This document shows positions 7,999 to 18,575 of a stretch of 64,000 nucleotides of DNA, piece after piece. Position numbers and translations under genes: made by a program. Below the pieces are notes generated by a model that saw nothing but the letters and a program-made list of their open reading frames with translations, searched no databases and was not told where the DNA came from. The DNA lies in assembly GCF_900102075.1 (NCBI RefSeq), contig NZ_FNAV01000003.1, positions 282,800 through 346,799 of the forward strand, in the 5' to 3' direction. Position 1 is the stretch's first letter; each line of letters opens with the position of its first letter. Source of the stretch: Salipiger thiooxidans (GTDB taxonomy: Bacteria; Pseudomonadota; Alphaproteobacteria; Rhodobacterales; Rhodobacteraceae).

Positions 7999-9444
7999 AT
8001 GGGCTTTCTCGACACGATCTTCAACGCGATCAACGATCTGACATGGGGGTGGGCGCTGGTGCCCTTCCTCGTCGTCCTCGGGGTGTTCTTCACCGTGGCG
8101 AGCGACTTCGTGCAGTTCCGCTTCTTCAAGCGCATGTTCAACGTCCTGCGGGCGGGCAGCGAGACCGACGACCCGACGAAGATCAGCGCCCGCGAGGCGC
8201 TTTTCGTGTCGGTCGGCGGCCGCGTCGGCGGCGGCAACATCGCGGGCGTCGCCGTGGCGATCACCGCCGGCGGCCCGGGCGCTGTGTTCTGGATGTGGGC
8301 GATCGCGCTGGTGGGCATGTGCTCGGGGCTGATCGAGGCCACGCTGGCGCAGGCATACAAGCGCACCAGCGCCGCGGGCGACTACCGCGGTGGTCCCGCA
8401 CGGTCGATCATCCACGGGCTGGGCGAGAACTACCGCTGGCTTGCGATCATCTACGCGGTCTGCCTGATCGCCTCCTTCGCCATCGGCTTCAACGCCTTCC
8501 AGGGCAACACCGTCGCGGGTGCGGCGCAGGACAGCATGGGCATCCCGCGGGTCGCCACCGGCGCGCTGCTCGCGGTGCTGACCGGGATCATCGTCTTCGG
8601 CGGCATCCACCGCATCGCCAAGGCCGCGGACGTGATCATTCCGGTCATGGCCATCGGCTACATCGGCATGGCGCTGATCATCATCCTGCTGAACATCACC
8701 AGCCTGCCCGGCGTGATCTGGGACATCGTCGCCAACGCCTTCGGTTTCCGCGAGGCGGTTGCCGGTGGCATGGGGGCGGCCATTGCCAACGGGCTGCGCC
8801 GCGGGCTCTTCTCGAACGAGGCCGGGCTCGGCTCGGCGCCCAACGTCGCGGCCACCGCCTACAACCTGCACCCGGTGAGCCAGGGCATCACCCAGAGCTT
8901 CTCGGTCTTCATCGACACCATCGTCATCTGCTCCTGCACCGCCTTCGTCATCCTGCTGGGCGACGTCTACCAGCCGGGGGCCGAGGGCATCGACGGCGTG
9001 GCGCTGACCCAGCAGAGCATGGTCAACCATGTCGGCACCTGGGCGCAGTACTTCCTGACCTTCGCCATCCTGCTCTTCTCGTTCAGCTCGATCATGTACA
9101 ACTACTACCTCGGCGAGAACGCGCTGACCTTCATGACCGAGAAGCCCGTCGCGCTGCTGGTGCTGCGCATCGCGATCATCGGCATCGTCTTCCTCGGCGC
9201 GACCGCGCCCGGGGCGACGGTGGTGTTCTCGTTCTCGGACCCGATGATGGGCATCCTGGCCATCGTGAACCTGCTGGCGCTGATGATGCTCTTCCCGATC
9301 GCGCAACGGCTGATCCGCGATTTCCGCGACCAGATCAGGCGGGGCGTCGCCAAGCCGATCTTCGATCCGGCCGACTTCCCCGACCTCGACGTCGACCCGG
9401 GCGCCTGGCCCGATGCGCCCTCCGCGCGCCGCCCCGCGGAGTGA
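7999..9444 (+). CDS. Alanine/glycine:cation symporter (AGCS family)
   Basis: Inner-membrane sodium- or proton-coupled importer of alanine or glycine. The 481-residue protein has about ten to eleven hydrophobic helices and family motifs: VSVGGRVGGGNIAGVAVAI near 73-91, the WMWAIALVGM segment, GLRRGLFSNEAGLGSAPNVA near 266-285, and a C-terminal hydrophilic tail. The ATG at 7999 was chosen because the protein starts like other AGCS proteins; the upstream open frame is the antisense of trhO. It is monocistronic, with a terminator at 9452. The exact substrate cannot be told from sequence. Confidence 0.93.
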   Translation: MGFLDTIFNAINDLTWGWALVPFLVVLGVFFTVASDFVQFRFFKRMFNVLRAGSETDDPTKISAREALFVSVGGRVGGGNIAGVAVAITAGGPGAVFWMWAIALVGMCSGLIEATLAQAYKRTSAAGDYRGGPARSIIHGLGENYRWLAIIYAVCLIASFAIGFNAFQGNTVAGAAQDSMGIPRVATGALLAVLTGIIVFGGIHRIAKAADVIIPVMAIGYIGMALIIILLNITSLPGVIWDIVANAFGFREAVAGGMGAAIANGLRRGLFSNEAGLGSAPNVAATAYNLHPVSQGITQSFSVFIDTIVICSCTAFVILLGDVYQPGAEGIDGVALTQQSMVNHVGTWAQYFLTFAILLFSFSSIMYNYYLGENALTFMTEKPVALLVLRIAIIGIVFLGATAPGATVVFSFSDPMMGILAIVNLLALMMLFPIAQRLIRDFRDQIRRGVAKPIFDPADFPDLDVDPGAWPDAPSARRPAE

Positions 9445-9451
9445 CCCCCGG

Positions 9452-9474
9452 GCGCCCCCTGTCCGCGGGGGCGC
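9452..9474 (+). terminator. Hairpin after the AGCS symporter
   Basis: GCGCCCCC and GGGGGCGC form a perfect 8-bp stem with a 7-nt loop just downstream of the symporter stop. There is no T-tract, so termination would be weak or Rho-assisted. Confidence 0.5.
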
Positions 9475-9504
9475 TCCTGACGCCGTATTGAGGGAGCCGC
9501 GCCG

Positions 9505-10098
9505 ATGCATGCGCTGATCGTCATCGACCTGCAGGTGGATTTCTGCCCGGGCGGCGCGCTCGCGGTGGCGGGCGGCGACGAGATCGTCGGCCCGGTCAAC
9601 GCGATGATGGCGGAGTTCGACGCCGTCATCCTGACCCAGGACTGGCACCCGGCAGAGCATTCCTCCTTCGCCGCCAACCATCCCGGCAAGGCGCCCTACG
9701 AAATGACCGAGATGCCTTACGGGCCGCAGGTGCTCTGGCCTGTGCATTGCGTGCAGGGCAGCGCCGGGGCCGCCTTCCACCCCCGGCTCGACACCGACCG
9801 CGCCGATCTGGTGATCCGCAAGGGCTTCCGGCCCGCCATCGACAGCTATTCCGCCTTCTTCGAGAACGATCGCAGCACCCCCACCGGGCTCGAGGGCTAC
9901 CTGCGCAGCCGCGGCATTGACACGCTGACCATGGTCGGGCTCGCGCTGGATTTCTGCGTGCAGTACTCGGCGCTGGATGCGGCCAGGCTGGGCTTTGACG
10001 TCACCGTGCGCGAGGGCGCCTGCCGCGGCATCGACCTCGACGGATCGCAGGCGGCGGCGCAGGCGGCGATGGCGGCGGCGGGCGTCACGCTGGCCTAG
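9505..10098 (+). CDS. pncA: Nicotinamidase
   Basis: Converts nicotinamide to nicotinate, the first step of NAD salvage. The 197-residue isochorismatase-fold protein has the whole active site: the triad Asp8 (VIDLQVDF), Lys106 (RKGF) and Cys151 (LDFCVQYSA), and metal ligands Asp46 and His48 (QDWHP) with His81 (PVHC). Its length is typical. The next NAD-salvage gene, pncB, lies about 2.4 kb downstream on the same strand, separated only by a hybrid histidine kinase gene, so the product nicotinate is probably passed to PncB. Confidence 0.95.
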   Translation: MHALIVIDLQVDFCPGGALAVAGGDEIVGPVNAMMAEFDAVILTQDWHPAEHSSFAANHPGKAPYEMTEMPYGPQVLWPVHCVQGSAGAAFHPRLDTDRADLVIRKGFRPAIDSYSAFFENDRSTPTGLEGYLRSRGIDTLTMVGLALDFCVQYSALDAARLGFDVTVREGACRGIDLDGSQAAAQAAMAAAGVTLA

Positions 10099-10168
10099 GC
10101 GCCGGGCTTGCGCATTTCTTAACCATCAGCGCGCTACAAGGGCCGGGCCAACTTCTCGGGGTCCGCTC

Positions 10169-12520
10169 ATGGCCGAAAGCCACGCAGAGGAAAATCCGTC
10201 CCTCGCCGCGTTCGAGGTGCGCAACAGTCCCGAGGGGCTGCTGCGTCGCTATGCGCGCGGCCGGGTCCGGCATTTCGCGGCGCGGCAGATCGCGACGGTG
10301 AGCGGAGCAATCGCGCTGTGGCTGCTGGTGTCGCCCAGTGCGGCGCTGCTGGTGACGGTGCTCGCCATTGGCGGCGAACTTGTGGACTGCGCGCTGCTCG
10401 CACGGGTTCCGGCACTGCTGGCGCGCGGGGTTCCGGTGCACCGGCTGCTCGCGCTTACCAGCTTCACCGCCGGGATCCAGGGGCTGACCGTCGCGGCGAC
10501 GGTGCTGGTCGCGCAGGGCACCGCGTTGGAGGGCGAGGCATCGCTCTTCAGCTTTGCCTTCCTCCTGGCGGCGGTGCTGAACGCGGGCGTGGTGCGGCGC
10601 TACCACCCGCAGGCCGCCAATATCCGCATCGCGATCTTTGCGGTCACCGGCGTCGCGGGCTACGCGCTCGAGGAGATGTTCGGCGAAAGCGTCGAGGGGC
10701 TGATCTACAACGCCTTCGGTCTGGCGATGCTCGGCTTCATCGCCTTCGTCTTCCTGCGCTTCGTCGACCGCGCCGAGCGTCGCCGCACCGAGGACAGCCG
10801 CCGCCTGCTGGTCGGGCAGGAGGCGCTGGAGCGCGCCAACAGCGACCTGCGCGAGTCGCAGGCCGAGGCGCGGCAGCTGGCGCTCGTGGCGCGGCACGCC
10901 AACGATTCCTTCATGCTGCTCGACAACGCCCTGCGCATCATCTGGGTGAACGAGGGCTTCACCCGGATGAAGGGCTTCCACGCCGATGAGGTCATGGGCC
11001 GCACCCCGGTCGAGGTGCTCGCCGGGCCCGACAGCGATCTCGAGGCGCTGACCGAGATCTCGCGCAGCGCTCTCGCCGGCGAGCCGCTGCGCATAGAGAT
11101 CCTCAACTATACCAAGGACGGTCGCCAGATCTGGGTCGAGGCGGTGTTCGCGCCGATGCTCGACGCCAGCGGCACCGTCGAGAAGGTCATCGTGACCGAG
11201 CGCGACATCACCGACGCGCGGCTGCGCGCGATCGAGCTTGCCGACGCCAAGGAGCGGGCGGAATCCGGCGCCCGCGCCAAGGCCGCCTTCCTTGCCACCA
11301 TGAGCCACGAGATCCGCACGCCGATGAACGGCATCATCGGCATGGCGGACCTGCTCTCCGACGGGGCGCTGTCCGAGGACCAGCAGCTCTACGTCGCGAC
11401 GATCCGGACCTCGGCCGAGGCACTGCTGAAGATCATCAACGACATTCTCGACTACTCGAAGCTCGAGGCGGACAAGTTCGCCATCGTGGCCGAGCCCTTC
11501 TCGCTTGCTGCCTGCATCCGCGACGCCGCCGGCATCCTGCGGCCGCAGGCGCTCGAGAAGGGGCTGTTCCTCGACATCTGCCACGAGCGACCGCTGCCCG
11601 ACAGCGTGCTCGGCGACAGCGGGCGGCTGCGGCAGATCCTCATCAACCTGCTGGGCAACGCGGTGAAGTTCACCGCGACCGGAGGGGTGACGCTGACCAC
11701 GCGGGTCGAGGGCGACGATGCCGGCGTGGCGCTGACGGTGACCGTGCAGGACAGTGGCATCGGCGTGGCGCCCGACCGGGCCGAGCGCATCTTCGACCAG
11801 TTCGAGCAGGCCGATGCCGAGACCACCCGGCGATTCGGCGGCACCGGGCTCGGGCTCGCCATCTCGCGCGAGCTGGCGGTGCGCATGGGCGGCGGGCTGC
11901 GGCTGGTCGAGGGCCGTGGCCCAGGCGCCTGTTTCGAGCTGACGCTGCGGCTGGCGAAGGCCGGCGCCGAGCCCGCGGCGCCCAATGTCCGGATCCCGCT
12001 GGACGAGCAGCTGCTGCCGTTCCGCCTTCTGCTGGCCGAGGACAACGGCACCAACCGGCTGCTGGTGAAGCGCTTCCTCGAAGGGCACATGATCACCATC
12101 ACCGAGGCGCTCAACGGCCGCGACGCGGTCGAGCGGGTGCGCATCGACCAGCCCGACGTGGTGCTGATGGACATGTCGATGCCGGTGCTCGACGGGCTCG
12201 CGGCCACCCGCGCCATCCGCGCCTCGGACCAGCCGCAGCCGTGGATCATCGCGCTCACCGCCAATGCCTTCGACAGCGACCGCGAGGCCTGCCTCGCCAC
12301 CGGGATGGACGACTTTCTCGGCAAGCCGCTGCGGAAAAGCGCGCTGCTGGCGGCACTTGCACGGGCGCAACGGCACTGGACGGGGGAGAAAGCCCTTGGC
12401 CCTCCGGCGCAGGATGCCGTATCAGGGGGCTCGACCCCTTCGGATGAGGCCTCGCAGTGGAAATCGCCACCAGAGTCTGGAACCACAAGTGGAAGATCGA
12501 TCCGATCGTCCGCTCGCTGA
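10169..12520 (+). CDS. Membrane hybrid sensor histidine kinase with receiver domain
   Basis: The 783-residue protein has an N-terminal membrane region of about six helices (roughly residues 35-195), a coiled-coil linker, and a PAS domain (about 235-355, with the PAS/PAC ending [14 protein letters not shown]). A HisKA domain follows with phospho-acceptor His380 in [14 protein letters not shown]. The ATPase domain has the N, G1 and G2 boxes ([28 protein letters not shown]). A receiver domain (about 618-735) carries phospho-acceptor Asp668 and the conserved Lys near the end. There is no output domain, so an Hpt partner elsewhere is expected. The last 21 codons overlap the start of pncB. The signal sensed is unknown; its place between pncA and pncB suggests, but does not prove, a link to NAD metabolism. 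Confidence 0.9.
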   Translation: MAESHAEENPSLAAFEVRNSPEGLLRRYARGRVRHFAARQIATVSGAIALWLLVSPSAALLVTVLAIGGELVDCALLARVPALLARGVPVHRLLALTSFTAGIQGLTVAATVLVAQGTALEGEASLFSFAFLLAAVLNAGVVRRYHPQAANIRIAIFAVTGVAGYALEEMFGESVEGLIYNAFGLAMLGFIAFVFLRFVDRAERRRTEDSRRLLVGQEALERANSDLRESQAEARQLALVARHANDSFMLLDNALRIIWVNEGFTRMKGFHADEVMGRTPVEVLAGPDSDLEALTEISRSALAGEPLRIEILNYTKDGRQIWVEAVFAPMLDASGTVEKVIVTERDITDARLRAIELADAKERAESGARAKAAFLATMSHEIRTPMNGIIGMADLLSDGALSEDQQLYVATIRTSAEALLKIINDILDYSKLEADKFAIVAEPFSLAACIRDAAGILRPQALEKGLFLDICHERPLPDSVLGDSGRLRQILINLLGNAVKFTATGGVTLTTRVEGDDAGVALTVTVQDSGIGVAPDRAERIFDQFEQADAETTRRFGGTGLGLAISRELAVRMGGGLRLVEGRGPGACFELTLRLAKAGAEPAAPNVRIPLDEQLLPFRLLLAEDNGTNRLLVKRFLEGHMITITEALNGRDAVERVRIDQPDVVLMDMSMPVLDGLAATRAIRASDQPQPWIIALTANAFDSDREACLATGMDDFLGKPLRKSALLAALARAQRHWTGEKALGPPAQDAVSGGSTPSDEASQWKSPPESGTTSGRSIRSSAR

Positions 12521-13746
12521 TCGATACCGACTTCTACAAGCTGCTGATGTGTCAGTCGGTCTTTCACAACCGGCGCGACGTGAAGGTGACCTTCAGCCTC
12601 ATCAACCGCTCCAAGCACGTCCCGCTCGCCAAGCTCATCGACGAGGGCGAGCTGCGCGAACAGCTCGACCACATCCGGTCGCTGTCGCTGACCCGGGGCG
12701 AAAGCACATGGCTGCGCGGCAACACCTTCTACGGCAAGCGCCAGATGTTCCGCTCGGACTTCATGGAGTGGTTCGAGAACCTGCGCCTGCCGCCCTATTT
12801 CCTCGAACGCGTCGGCGACCAGTACGAGCTGACCTTCGAAGGCTCCTGGCCCGAGGTCATGCTGTGGGAGATCCCGGCGCTCGCGGTGCTGATGGAGCTG
12901 CGCAGCCGCGCCGTGCTCAATGACATGAAGAAGTTCGAGCTGCAGGTGCTCTACGCGCGCGCCGCCACCAAGCTTTGGGAGAAGATCGAGCGCCTGCGCG
13001 AGCAGCCCGGGGTGAAGATCGCGGATTTCGGCACGCGGCGGCGACACAGCTTCCTCTGGCAGGACTGGTGCGTGCAGGCGATGACCGAGGGGCTGGGCGA
13101 GAACTTCACCGGCACCTCAAACTGCCTCATCGCCAAGAACCGGGATCTCGAGGCCATCGGCACCAATGCCCACGAGCTGCCCATGGTCTACGCCGCGCTT
13201 GCGCAGGATGACGCGGCGCTGGCCCGCGCGCCCTATGACGTGCTCGCCGACTGGCACCAGGAGCACGAAGGCAACCTGCGCATCATCCTGCCCGACACCT
13301 ACGGCACCGAGGGCTTTCTCGAGCGCGCCCCCGACTGGCTCGCCGGCTGGACCGGCATCCGCATCGACAGCGGCGCGCCCGAGCAGGGCGCCGAGGCGGC
13401 CATCGCCTGGTGGAAGGCGCGCGGCGAGGATCCGACCCGGAAGCTGGTGATCTTCTCGGACGGGCTCGATGTGGAGAAGATCCTCGAGCTCTACCGCAAG
13501 TTCCAGGGCCGGGTGCGGGTCTCGTTCGGCTGGGGCACGCTGCTCACCAACGATTTCCGCGGGCTCACCCCCGACGACCGGCTGGCGCCGTTCAGCCTTG
13601 TCTGCAAGGCGGTGAGCGCCGATGGCCACCCGACGGTGAAGCTCTCGGACAACCCCAACAAGGCGATGGGGCCCGCCGCCGAGATCGAGCGCTACAAGAG
13701 GGTGTTCCGCGTCGGCGAGCAGGAGCGGCGCGACGTCGTCGTCTGA
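12457..13746 (+). CDS. pncB: Nicotinate phosphoribosyltransferase
   Basis: Couples nicotinate to PRPP, using ATP, to give nicotinate mononucleotide in NAD salvage. The 429-residue protein opens with the family pattern [17 protein letters not shown] (about 20-36). It also has FGTRRRHSF (about 191-199), the GTSN motif near residue 223, and the [15 protein letters not shown] segment near 305-319. Translation starts with GTG at 12457, preceded by a GGATGAGG at about 12441, and overlaps the end of the kinase gene by 64 nt. It ends the pncA - kinase - pncB block. Confidence 0.95.
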   Translation: MEIATRVWNHKWKIDPIVRSLIDTDFYKLLMCQSVFHNRRDVKVTFSLINRSKHVPLAKLIDEGELREQLDHIRSLSLTRGESTWLRGNTFYGKRQMFRSDFMEWFENLRLPPYFLERVGDQYELTFEGSWPEVMLWEIPALAVLMELRSRAVLNDMKKFELQVLYARAATKLWEKIERLREQPGVKIADFGTRRRHSFLWQDWCVQAMTEGLGENFTGTSNCLIAKNRDLEAIGTNAHELPMVYAALAQDDAALARAPYDVLADWHQEHEGNLRIILPDTYGTEGFLERAPDWLAGWTGIRIDSGAPEQGAEAAIAWWKARGEDPTRKLVIFSDGLDVEKILELYRKFQGRVRVSFGWGTLLTNDFRGLTPDDRLAPFSLVCKAVSADGHPTVKLSDNPNKAMGPAAEIERYKRVFRVGEQERRDVVV

Positions 13747-13832
13747 AGCGCGCGGGGCACTAAGTCTCGCCTGTTGCAACCCGGTTGGCGCTGACCCACA
13801 GGCAGCTCCCGCACATCAGAAGGACGGCACGC

Positions 13833-15254
13833 ATGGCAGAGGAATACCCGGTCTACGGACGCATCGACGGGCCCATCGTCATGATCGGCTTCGGGTCGAT
13901 CGGCAAGGGGACCTGGCCGCTGATCGAACGGCACTTCGACTATGACGCCGACAAGTTCACCGTGATCGAGCCCGACCCGAGGCAGACCAACTTCCTGCGG
14001 CAGCACAAGATCAACCACGTGACCACCCGGCTCACGCCCGAGAATTACCGCGAGGTGCTGGGCGGGCTGTTCTCCGAGGGCAAGGGCTTCTGCGTCAACC
14101 TCTCGGTCGATACCTCGTCGCTCGACATCATGAAATTCTGCCGCGAGATCGGGGTGCTCTACATCGATACCGTGGTCGAGCCCTGGGCCGGTTTCTACTT
14201 CGACACCGAGAACAACGCCGAGCGCACCAACTACGCGCTGCGCCAGAAGGTGCGCGACGAGAAGGCGGCGAACCCCGGCGGCACCACCGCGGTCAGCTGC
14301 TGCGGCGCCAACCCGGGCATGGTGAGCTGGTTCGTCAAGGAAGCGCTGCTGACCCTGGCGCGCGACACCGGCCGCAGCGTCGATACGCCCAGCGACCGCG
14401 CCGGCTGGGGCAAGCTAATGCAGAGCCTCGGCGTGCAGGGCGTACACATCGCCGAGCGCGACACCCAGGCCCGCCGCCAGCCGCGGCCGCGCGGCGTCTT
14501 CGTCAACACCTGGTCGGTCGAAGGCTTCATCGCCGAGGGCTTCCAGCCCGCGGAGCTTGGCTGGGGCACGCACGAGCCGTGGTTCCCCGAAAACGGCCAC
14601 AGCCACGACACCGGTTGCAAGGCGGGCATCTGGATCGAGCGTCCCGGCGCCATCACCCGCGTGCACACCTGGTGCCCGACGCCTGGCCCGCAGTTTGGCT
14701 TCCTCGTGACCCACAACGAGGCGATATCGATCTCGGACTACTACACCGTCGGCGACAAGGACGCGCCCGATTTCCGGCCGACCTGCCACTACGCCTACCA
14801 CCCGTCCGACGACGCGGTGCTGTCGCTGCACGAGATGTTCGGCTCGGGCCGCCAGCAGGAGAAGCACCACATCCTCGACGTGGACGAGATCGTCGAGGGC
14901 ATCGACGAGCTTGGTGTGCTGCTCTACGGCCACGAGAAGAACGCGCTCTGGTACGGCTCTCGCCTGTCCAACGACGAGACCCGCGACCTCGCGCCCTACC
15001 AGAACGCCACCGGCATGCAGGTCACCAGCGCGGTGCTCGCGGGCATGGTCTGGGCGATCGAGAACCCGCAGGCCGGCATCGTCGAGACCGACGAGATGGA
15101 CCACGCCCGCTGCCTCGAGGTGCAGACGCCCTACCTCGGCCCGGTCGAGGCGCATTACACCGACTGGACCCCGCTGCAGGACCGCTGGGAGCATTTCCCC
15201 GAGGACATCGACGAGACCGAGCCCTGGGCGTTCCGCAACGTGCTCGCCACCTGA
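13833..15254 (+). CDS. hss: Homospermidine synthase
   Basis: Makes sym-homospermidine from putrescine (or from spermidine plus putrescine) with NAD as cofactor. The 473-residue protein starts with a Rossmann-type GFGSIGKGTWPL (about 24-35) and follows the bacterial Hss pattern throughout: IDTVVEPWAGFYFDT (about 112-126), SCCGANPGMVSWFVKEAL near 155-172, and the LYGHEKNALWYGSRLS block near 370-385. It is about the normal length. It follows pncB by 86 bp and is probably separately expressed. Homospermidine synthases are common in Alphaproteobacteria. Confidence 0.93.
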   Translation: MAEEYPVYGRIDGPIVMIGFGSIGKGTWPLIERHFDYDADKFTVIEPDPRQTNFLRQHKINHVTTRLTPENYREVLGGLFSEGKGFCVNLSVDTSSLDIMKFCREIGVLYIDTVVEPWAGFYFDTENNAERTNYALRQKVRDEKAANPGGTTAVSCCGANPGMVSWFVKEALLTLARDTGRSVDTPSDRAGWGKLMQSLGVQGVHIAERDTQARRQPRPRGVFVNTWSVEGFIAEGFQPAELGWGTHEPWFPENGHSHDTGCKAGIWIERPGAITRVHTWCPTPGPQFGFLVTHNEAISISDYYTVGDKDAPDFRPTCHYAYHPSDDAVLSLHEMFGSGRQQEKHHILDVDEIVEGIDELGVLLYGHEKNALWYGSRLSNDETRDLAPYQNATGMQVTSAVLAGMVWAIENPQAGIVETDEMDHARCLEVQTPYLGPVEAHYTDWTPLQDRWEHFPEDIDETEPWAFRNVLAT

Positions 15255-15479
15255 ACGCCGTGGCATGGCGCGGGGCATCCCCTGCGCCATGCGCGCCGGA
15301 ACGGGCGGCGCCGGGCGCCTGTCGAAAGAGCAGCCCCCGCGCCCCGGAAAATTCGCAATAACTTGTATCGCTTTCCGACATCTCGCCCATTGGTCGTGCG
15401 TCGAAAGCGACACATGGTGTTGCGGGTGGTTCCCGAAACGCTCTAGAAGGGCGCGGCACGTTATTTTGAAGGTGGTAAC

Positions 15480-16565
15480 ATGGCTGGCATCGAACCGCGG
15501 CCCGGCATCATGGACATCGCCCTTTACGTCGGCGGCAAGTCGCGCGTCGAGGGCGTTTCCAACGTCATCAAGCTCAGCTCGAACGAGAACCCGTTCGGCC
15601 CGTCTCCGGCGGCGCAAGAGGCGGTCCGCCGTGTCGTGCACGAGATGCATCGTTACCCCTCCACCGACCATGCCGAGCTGCGCCAGGCGATTGCCGAGGT
15701 GCACGGGCTCGAGGCCGAGCGCATCATCCTCGGCGTCGGCTCCGACGAGGTGCTGCAGTTCCTCGCCCAGGCCTATGCCGGCCCCGGCGACGAGGTGATC
15801 CACACCGAGCACGGCTTCGCGATGTACGAGATCCTCGCCCGCGCGGTCGGAGCGACGCCGGTCGAGGTGGCCGAGACCGAGCGCGTGGTCAGCGTCGACA
15901 ACATCCTCGCGGCCTGCAACGAGCGCACGCGGCTGGTGTTCATCGCCAACCCCAACAACCCGACCGGCACCATGATCGGCCTCGCCGAGATCGAGCGGCT
16001 GGCCGAGAACCTGCCGCCGCAGGCGATCCTGGTGCTCGATGGCGCCTACGCCGAATACGTCGAGGGCTATGACGGCGGCGCCCGTCTCGTCGAGGCGCGC
16101 GGCAACGTCTTCATGACCCGTACCTTCTCCAAGCTCTACGGGCTTGGCGGGATGCGCGTCGGCTGGGGCTATGGCCCGCAGGAGATCATCGACGTGCTGA
16201 ACCGGGTCCGGCAGCCGTTCAACCTGTCGAACGTCGCGCTGGTGGCCGCCGAGGCGGCGCTGCGCGACACCGCCCACGTCGAGAAGAGCCGCGAGGACAA
16301 CACCCGCCTGCGCGCCTGGCTGGCCGAGGCGCTGGCCGAGCATGGCGTGCCGTCGGACGCCTCGACCGCCAACTTCGTGCTGGCGCGTTTCGCCAGCGCC
16401 GACGAGGCCGGGGCCTGCGACGCGTACCTGCAGAAGCAGGGGATCATCGTGCGCCGGGTGACCGGCTACGGGCTGCCGGCGGCGCTGCGCATCACCGTGG
16501 GCGACGAGGCATCGTGCCGCCGCGTGGCGCATTGCATCGGCCTGTTCAAGGCGGGCGAGCGATGA
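15480..16565 (+). CDS. hisC: Histidinol-phosphate aminotransferase
   Basis: PLP enzyme of histidine synthesis, transferring an amino group from glutamate to imidazole-acetol phosphate; in many Alphaproteobacteria it also acts on prephenate or aromatic keto acids. The 361-residue fold-type I protein has [12 protein letters not shown] (32-43), ANPNNPTG (156-163), LDGAYAEYV (186-194) and the PLP lysine Lys218 in [24 protein letters not shown] precedes the ATG. Its stop overlaps the start of the prephenate dehydrogenase gene (ATGA), which suggests a joint role in tyrosine or phenylalanine synthesis. Confidence 0.93.
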   Translation: MAGIEPRPGIMDIALYVGGKSRVEGVSNVIKLSSNENPFGPSPAAQEAVRRVVHEMHRYPSTDHAELRQAIAEVHGLEAERIILGVGSDEVLQFLAQAYAGPGDEVIHTEHGFAMYEILARAVGATPVEVAETERVVSVDNILAACNERTRLVFIANPNNPTGTMIGLAEIERLAENLPPQAILVLDGAYAEYVEGYDGGARLVEARGNVFMTRTFSKLYGLGGMRVGWGYGPQEIIDVLNRVRQPFNLSNVALVAAEAALRDTAHVEKSREDNTRLRAWLAEALAEHGVPSDASTANFVLARFASADEAGACDAYLQKQGIIVRRVTGYGLPAALRITVGDEASCRRVAHCIGLFKAGER

Positions 16566-17491
16566 CCTACCGCCGTGTCGCGCTGATCGGGCTCGGGCTC
16601 ATCGCCTCCTCGATGTTCTGGGCCATGCGTCGCGCCGGGATGGACGCGCATGTCACGGGCTATGCCCGCAGCGAGGAAACCCGCGAGACCGCCCGCCGCA
16701 TCGGCCTGTGCGACACGGTCTGCGATAGCGCCGAAGAGGCGGTGAAGGATGCCGATCTCGTGGTGCTCGCCGTTCCGGTGGGCGCCATGGGCCGGGTGGC
16801 CGAGGCCATCGCGCCCTATCTGAAGCCGGGCTGCACCGTGACCGACGTGGGCTCGGTGAAGAAGGCGGTGATCGAGGCGGTGGGTCCGCACATCCCCGAG
16901 GGCGTTGATTTCGTCCCCGCCCACCCGATGGCGGGGACCGAGCATTCCGGCCCCGAATCCGGCTTCGCCTCGCTCTTCGACAACCGCTGGTGCCTGATCG
17001 TGCCCGACGGTGCGCGCGAAGAAGCGACCGACCGGCTCGAGGCCTATTGGCGGGCGCTGGGCGCCAACACCCAGCGCATGGAGGTCGAGCATCACGACCT
17101 CGTCTGCGCGGTGGTGAGCCACGTGCCGCACCTCATCGCCTACACCATGGTGGGCGTGGCGGACGACCTGCGCCGGGTCTCGGACCAGGAGGTCATCAAG
17201 TTCTCGGCCGCCGGTTTCCGCGACTTCACCCGGATCGCGGCCTCGGACCCGACCATGTGGCGCGACGTGTTCCTGACCAACAAGGAAGCCTCGCTCGAGA
17301 TCCTCGGGCGCTTCACCGAAGAGCTCTTCGCGCTGCAGCGGGCGATCCGCACCGGCGACGGGGACACGCTTTTCGACTATTTTACCCACACGCGGGCGAT
17401 CCGCCGTGGTATCGTCCAGGCGGGGCAGGACACCGATGCCCCCGACTTCGGACGGATCAGGAAAGAGCAAGGCGGTTCGGGACAAGGCTGA
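16562..17491 (+). CDS. tyrC: Prephenate/arogenate (cyclohexadienyl) dehydrogenase
   Basis: Oxidative decarboxylation of prephenate or arogenate toward tyrosine. The 309-residue protein begins with a nucleotide-binding [10 protein letters not shown] (about 8-17), then the TyrA pattern: [10 protein letters not shown] near 67-76, [10 protein letters not shown] near 94-103, and [17 protein letters not shown] near 120-136 with the catalytic His. It lacks a chorismate mutase domain and an ACT domain. The ATG overlaps the hisC stop by 4 nt. Whether it prefers prephenate or arogenate is not decidable here; tyrA would be an equally good symbol. Confidence 0.9.
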   Translation: MTYRRVALIGLGLIASSMFWAMRRAGMDAHVTGYARSEETRETARRIGLCDTVCDSAEEAVKDADLVVLAVPVGAMGRVAEAIAPYLKPGCTVTDVGSVKKAVIEAVGPHIPEGVDFVPAHPMAGTEHSGPESGFASLFDNRWCLIVPDGAREEATDRLEAYWRALGANTQRMEVEHHDLVCAVVSHVPHLIAYTMVGVADDLRRVSDQEVIKFSAAGFRDFTRIAASDPTMWRDVFLTNKEASLEILGRFTEELFALQRAIRTGDGDTLFDYFTHTRAIRRGIVQAGQDTDAPDFGRIRKEQGGSGQG

Positions 17492-17582
17492 ATCGCCCTG
17501 CGCGGCCTCATCCTCGCCGGGTCGGTGCGAACTCGGATCCCGGGCGGCCACGCGCTTCCCGGAGCAGGATGAAAGGGCAGGC

Positions 17583-18521
17583 ATGCGGATAGTTTGGGCG
17601 TCGGCGCTGACGGCAGGGCTTGCGGTGCAGGCGATGGCGGCAGCTCCCGAAAGCTCGGTGCGCCCGATGCCGCGGGCCGCGGTCGAGACGGTGGCGCCCG
17701 CGCCTGTTGCCGAAACCAGGACCCCTCTCAAGCCCATGGTCGCGGACGCCGAAGCGCAGATCCGCCCCGCCGCCCGTCCCTCGAGCATCGAGGCGATCTT
17801 CCACCGCGACGTCGCCGACGAGCTGCGCGCCGCAGGCGTGCCCGGCTTCGTGCCCGAGGATGCCGCGCTGGGCATCGCCCGCGCCACCGCCTTTGCCGCG
17901 CGCTCGCCGCAGGCCATCGCGCTGTCGCTGCGGCCGCTGCTGCGCCCGCCGGCGATGGTGGAAAAGGCCATGGCCCGGCGGCAGGAGCGTGCGCGCGGCG
18001 CGGTCTGCGGCGATCTGGCATTGCAGGGCCAGCACGTCGGGCACGTGCCGGGCCGGATCCCGGCCTGCGGGGTGCAGGACGCGGTGAAGATCCGTTCGGT
18101 CGCGGGCGTCACCCTGAGCCAGCAGGCGGTGATGGACTGCACCACCGCCAAGACCCTCAAGCGCTGGGTGGAGAGCGGACTGAAACCGGCGGTCGGAAGC
18201 CAGGGCGGCGGCGTCGCCGGGCTGCGCGTCGCGGCGCATTACGCCTGCCGGACCCGCAACAACCAGCCCGGCGCCAAGGTCAGCGAGCATGGCAAGGGGC
18301 GCGCCATCGACATTGCCGGGGTGCGGCTCAAGGACGGCTCCGAGATCAGCGTTTTGCGCGACTGGGGCCGCGGCGCCAAGGGCGCCTCGCTCAAGCGGAT
18401 GCACGGCAGCGCCTGCCGCACCTTCGGCACGGTGCTGGGGCCGGGCTCGGACGGGTATCATCGCGATCACCTGCATTTCGACACCGCCCGGCACCGCAGC
18501 GGCGGCTCCTACTGCCGCTGA
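17583..18521 (+). CDS. Extensin-like family protein, exported
   Basis: The 312-residue protein has a signal peptide (ending AMAA near residue 21), an Ala/Pro-rich linker to about residue 75, and a C-terminal extensin-like domain. That domain has paired cysteines (CGDLALQG, ACGVQDAV, DCTTAKTL, YACRTRNN) and the block SEHGKGRAIDIAGVRL near 239-254, with DHLHFD close to the end. This His/Asp pattern resembles D-Ala-D-Ala peptidases of the LAS type, so a periplasmic zinc peptidase is possible. The start follows an AAAGGGCAGGC sequence. It is on the same strand as tyrC, 91 bp downstream. Confidence 0.82.
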   Translation: MRIVWASALTAGLAVQAMAAAPESSVRPMPRAAVETVAPAPVAETRTPLKPMVADAEAQIRPAARPSSIEAIFHRDVADELRAAGVPGFVPEDAALGIARATAFAARSPQAIALSLRPLLRPPAMVEKAMARRQERARGAVCGDLALQGQHVGHVPGRIPACGVQDAVKIRSVAGVTLSQQAVMDCTTAKTLKRWVESGLKPAVGSQGGGVAGLRVAAHYACRTRNNQPGAKVSEHGKGRAIDIAGVRLKDGSEISVLRDWGRGAKGASLKRMHGSACRTFGTVLGPGSDGYHRDHLHFDTARHRSGGSYCR

Positions 18522-18575
18522 GCGCGCTTGCCTCGCGGCGCGCTCCGCCGCAGGCTGGCGGCGGGAGGACACTGC

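Noticed and set aside
15255-15479. Riboswitch upstream of hisC
   Set aside because: I looked for pairing of known alphaproteobacterial types (SAM-II, SAM/SAH, glycine) and saw no matching core; only a weak promoter-like TTGCGG and TCTAGA.
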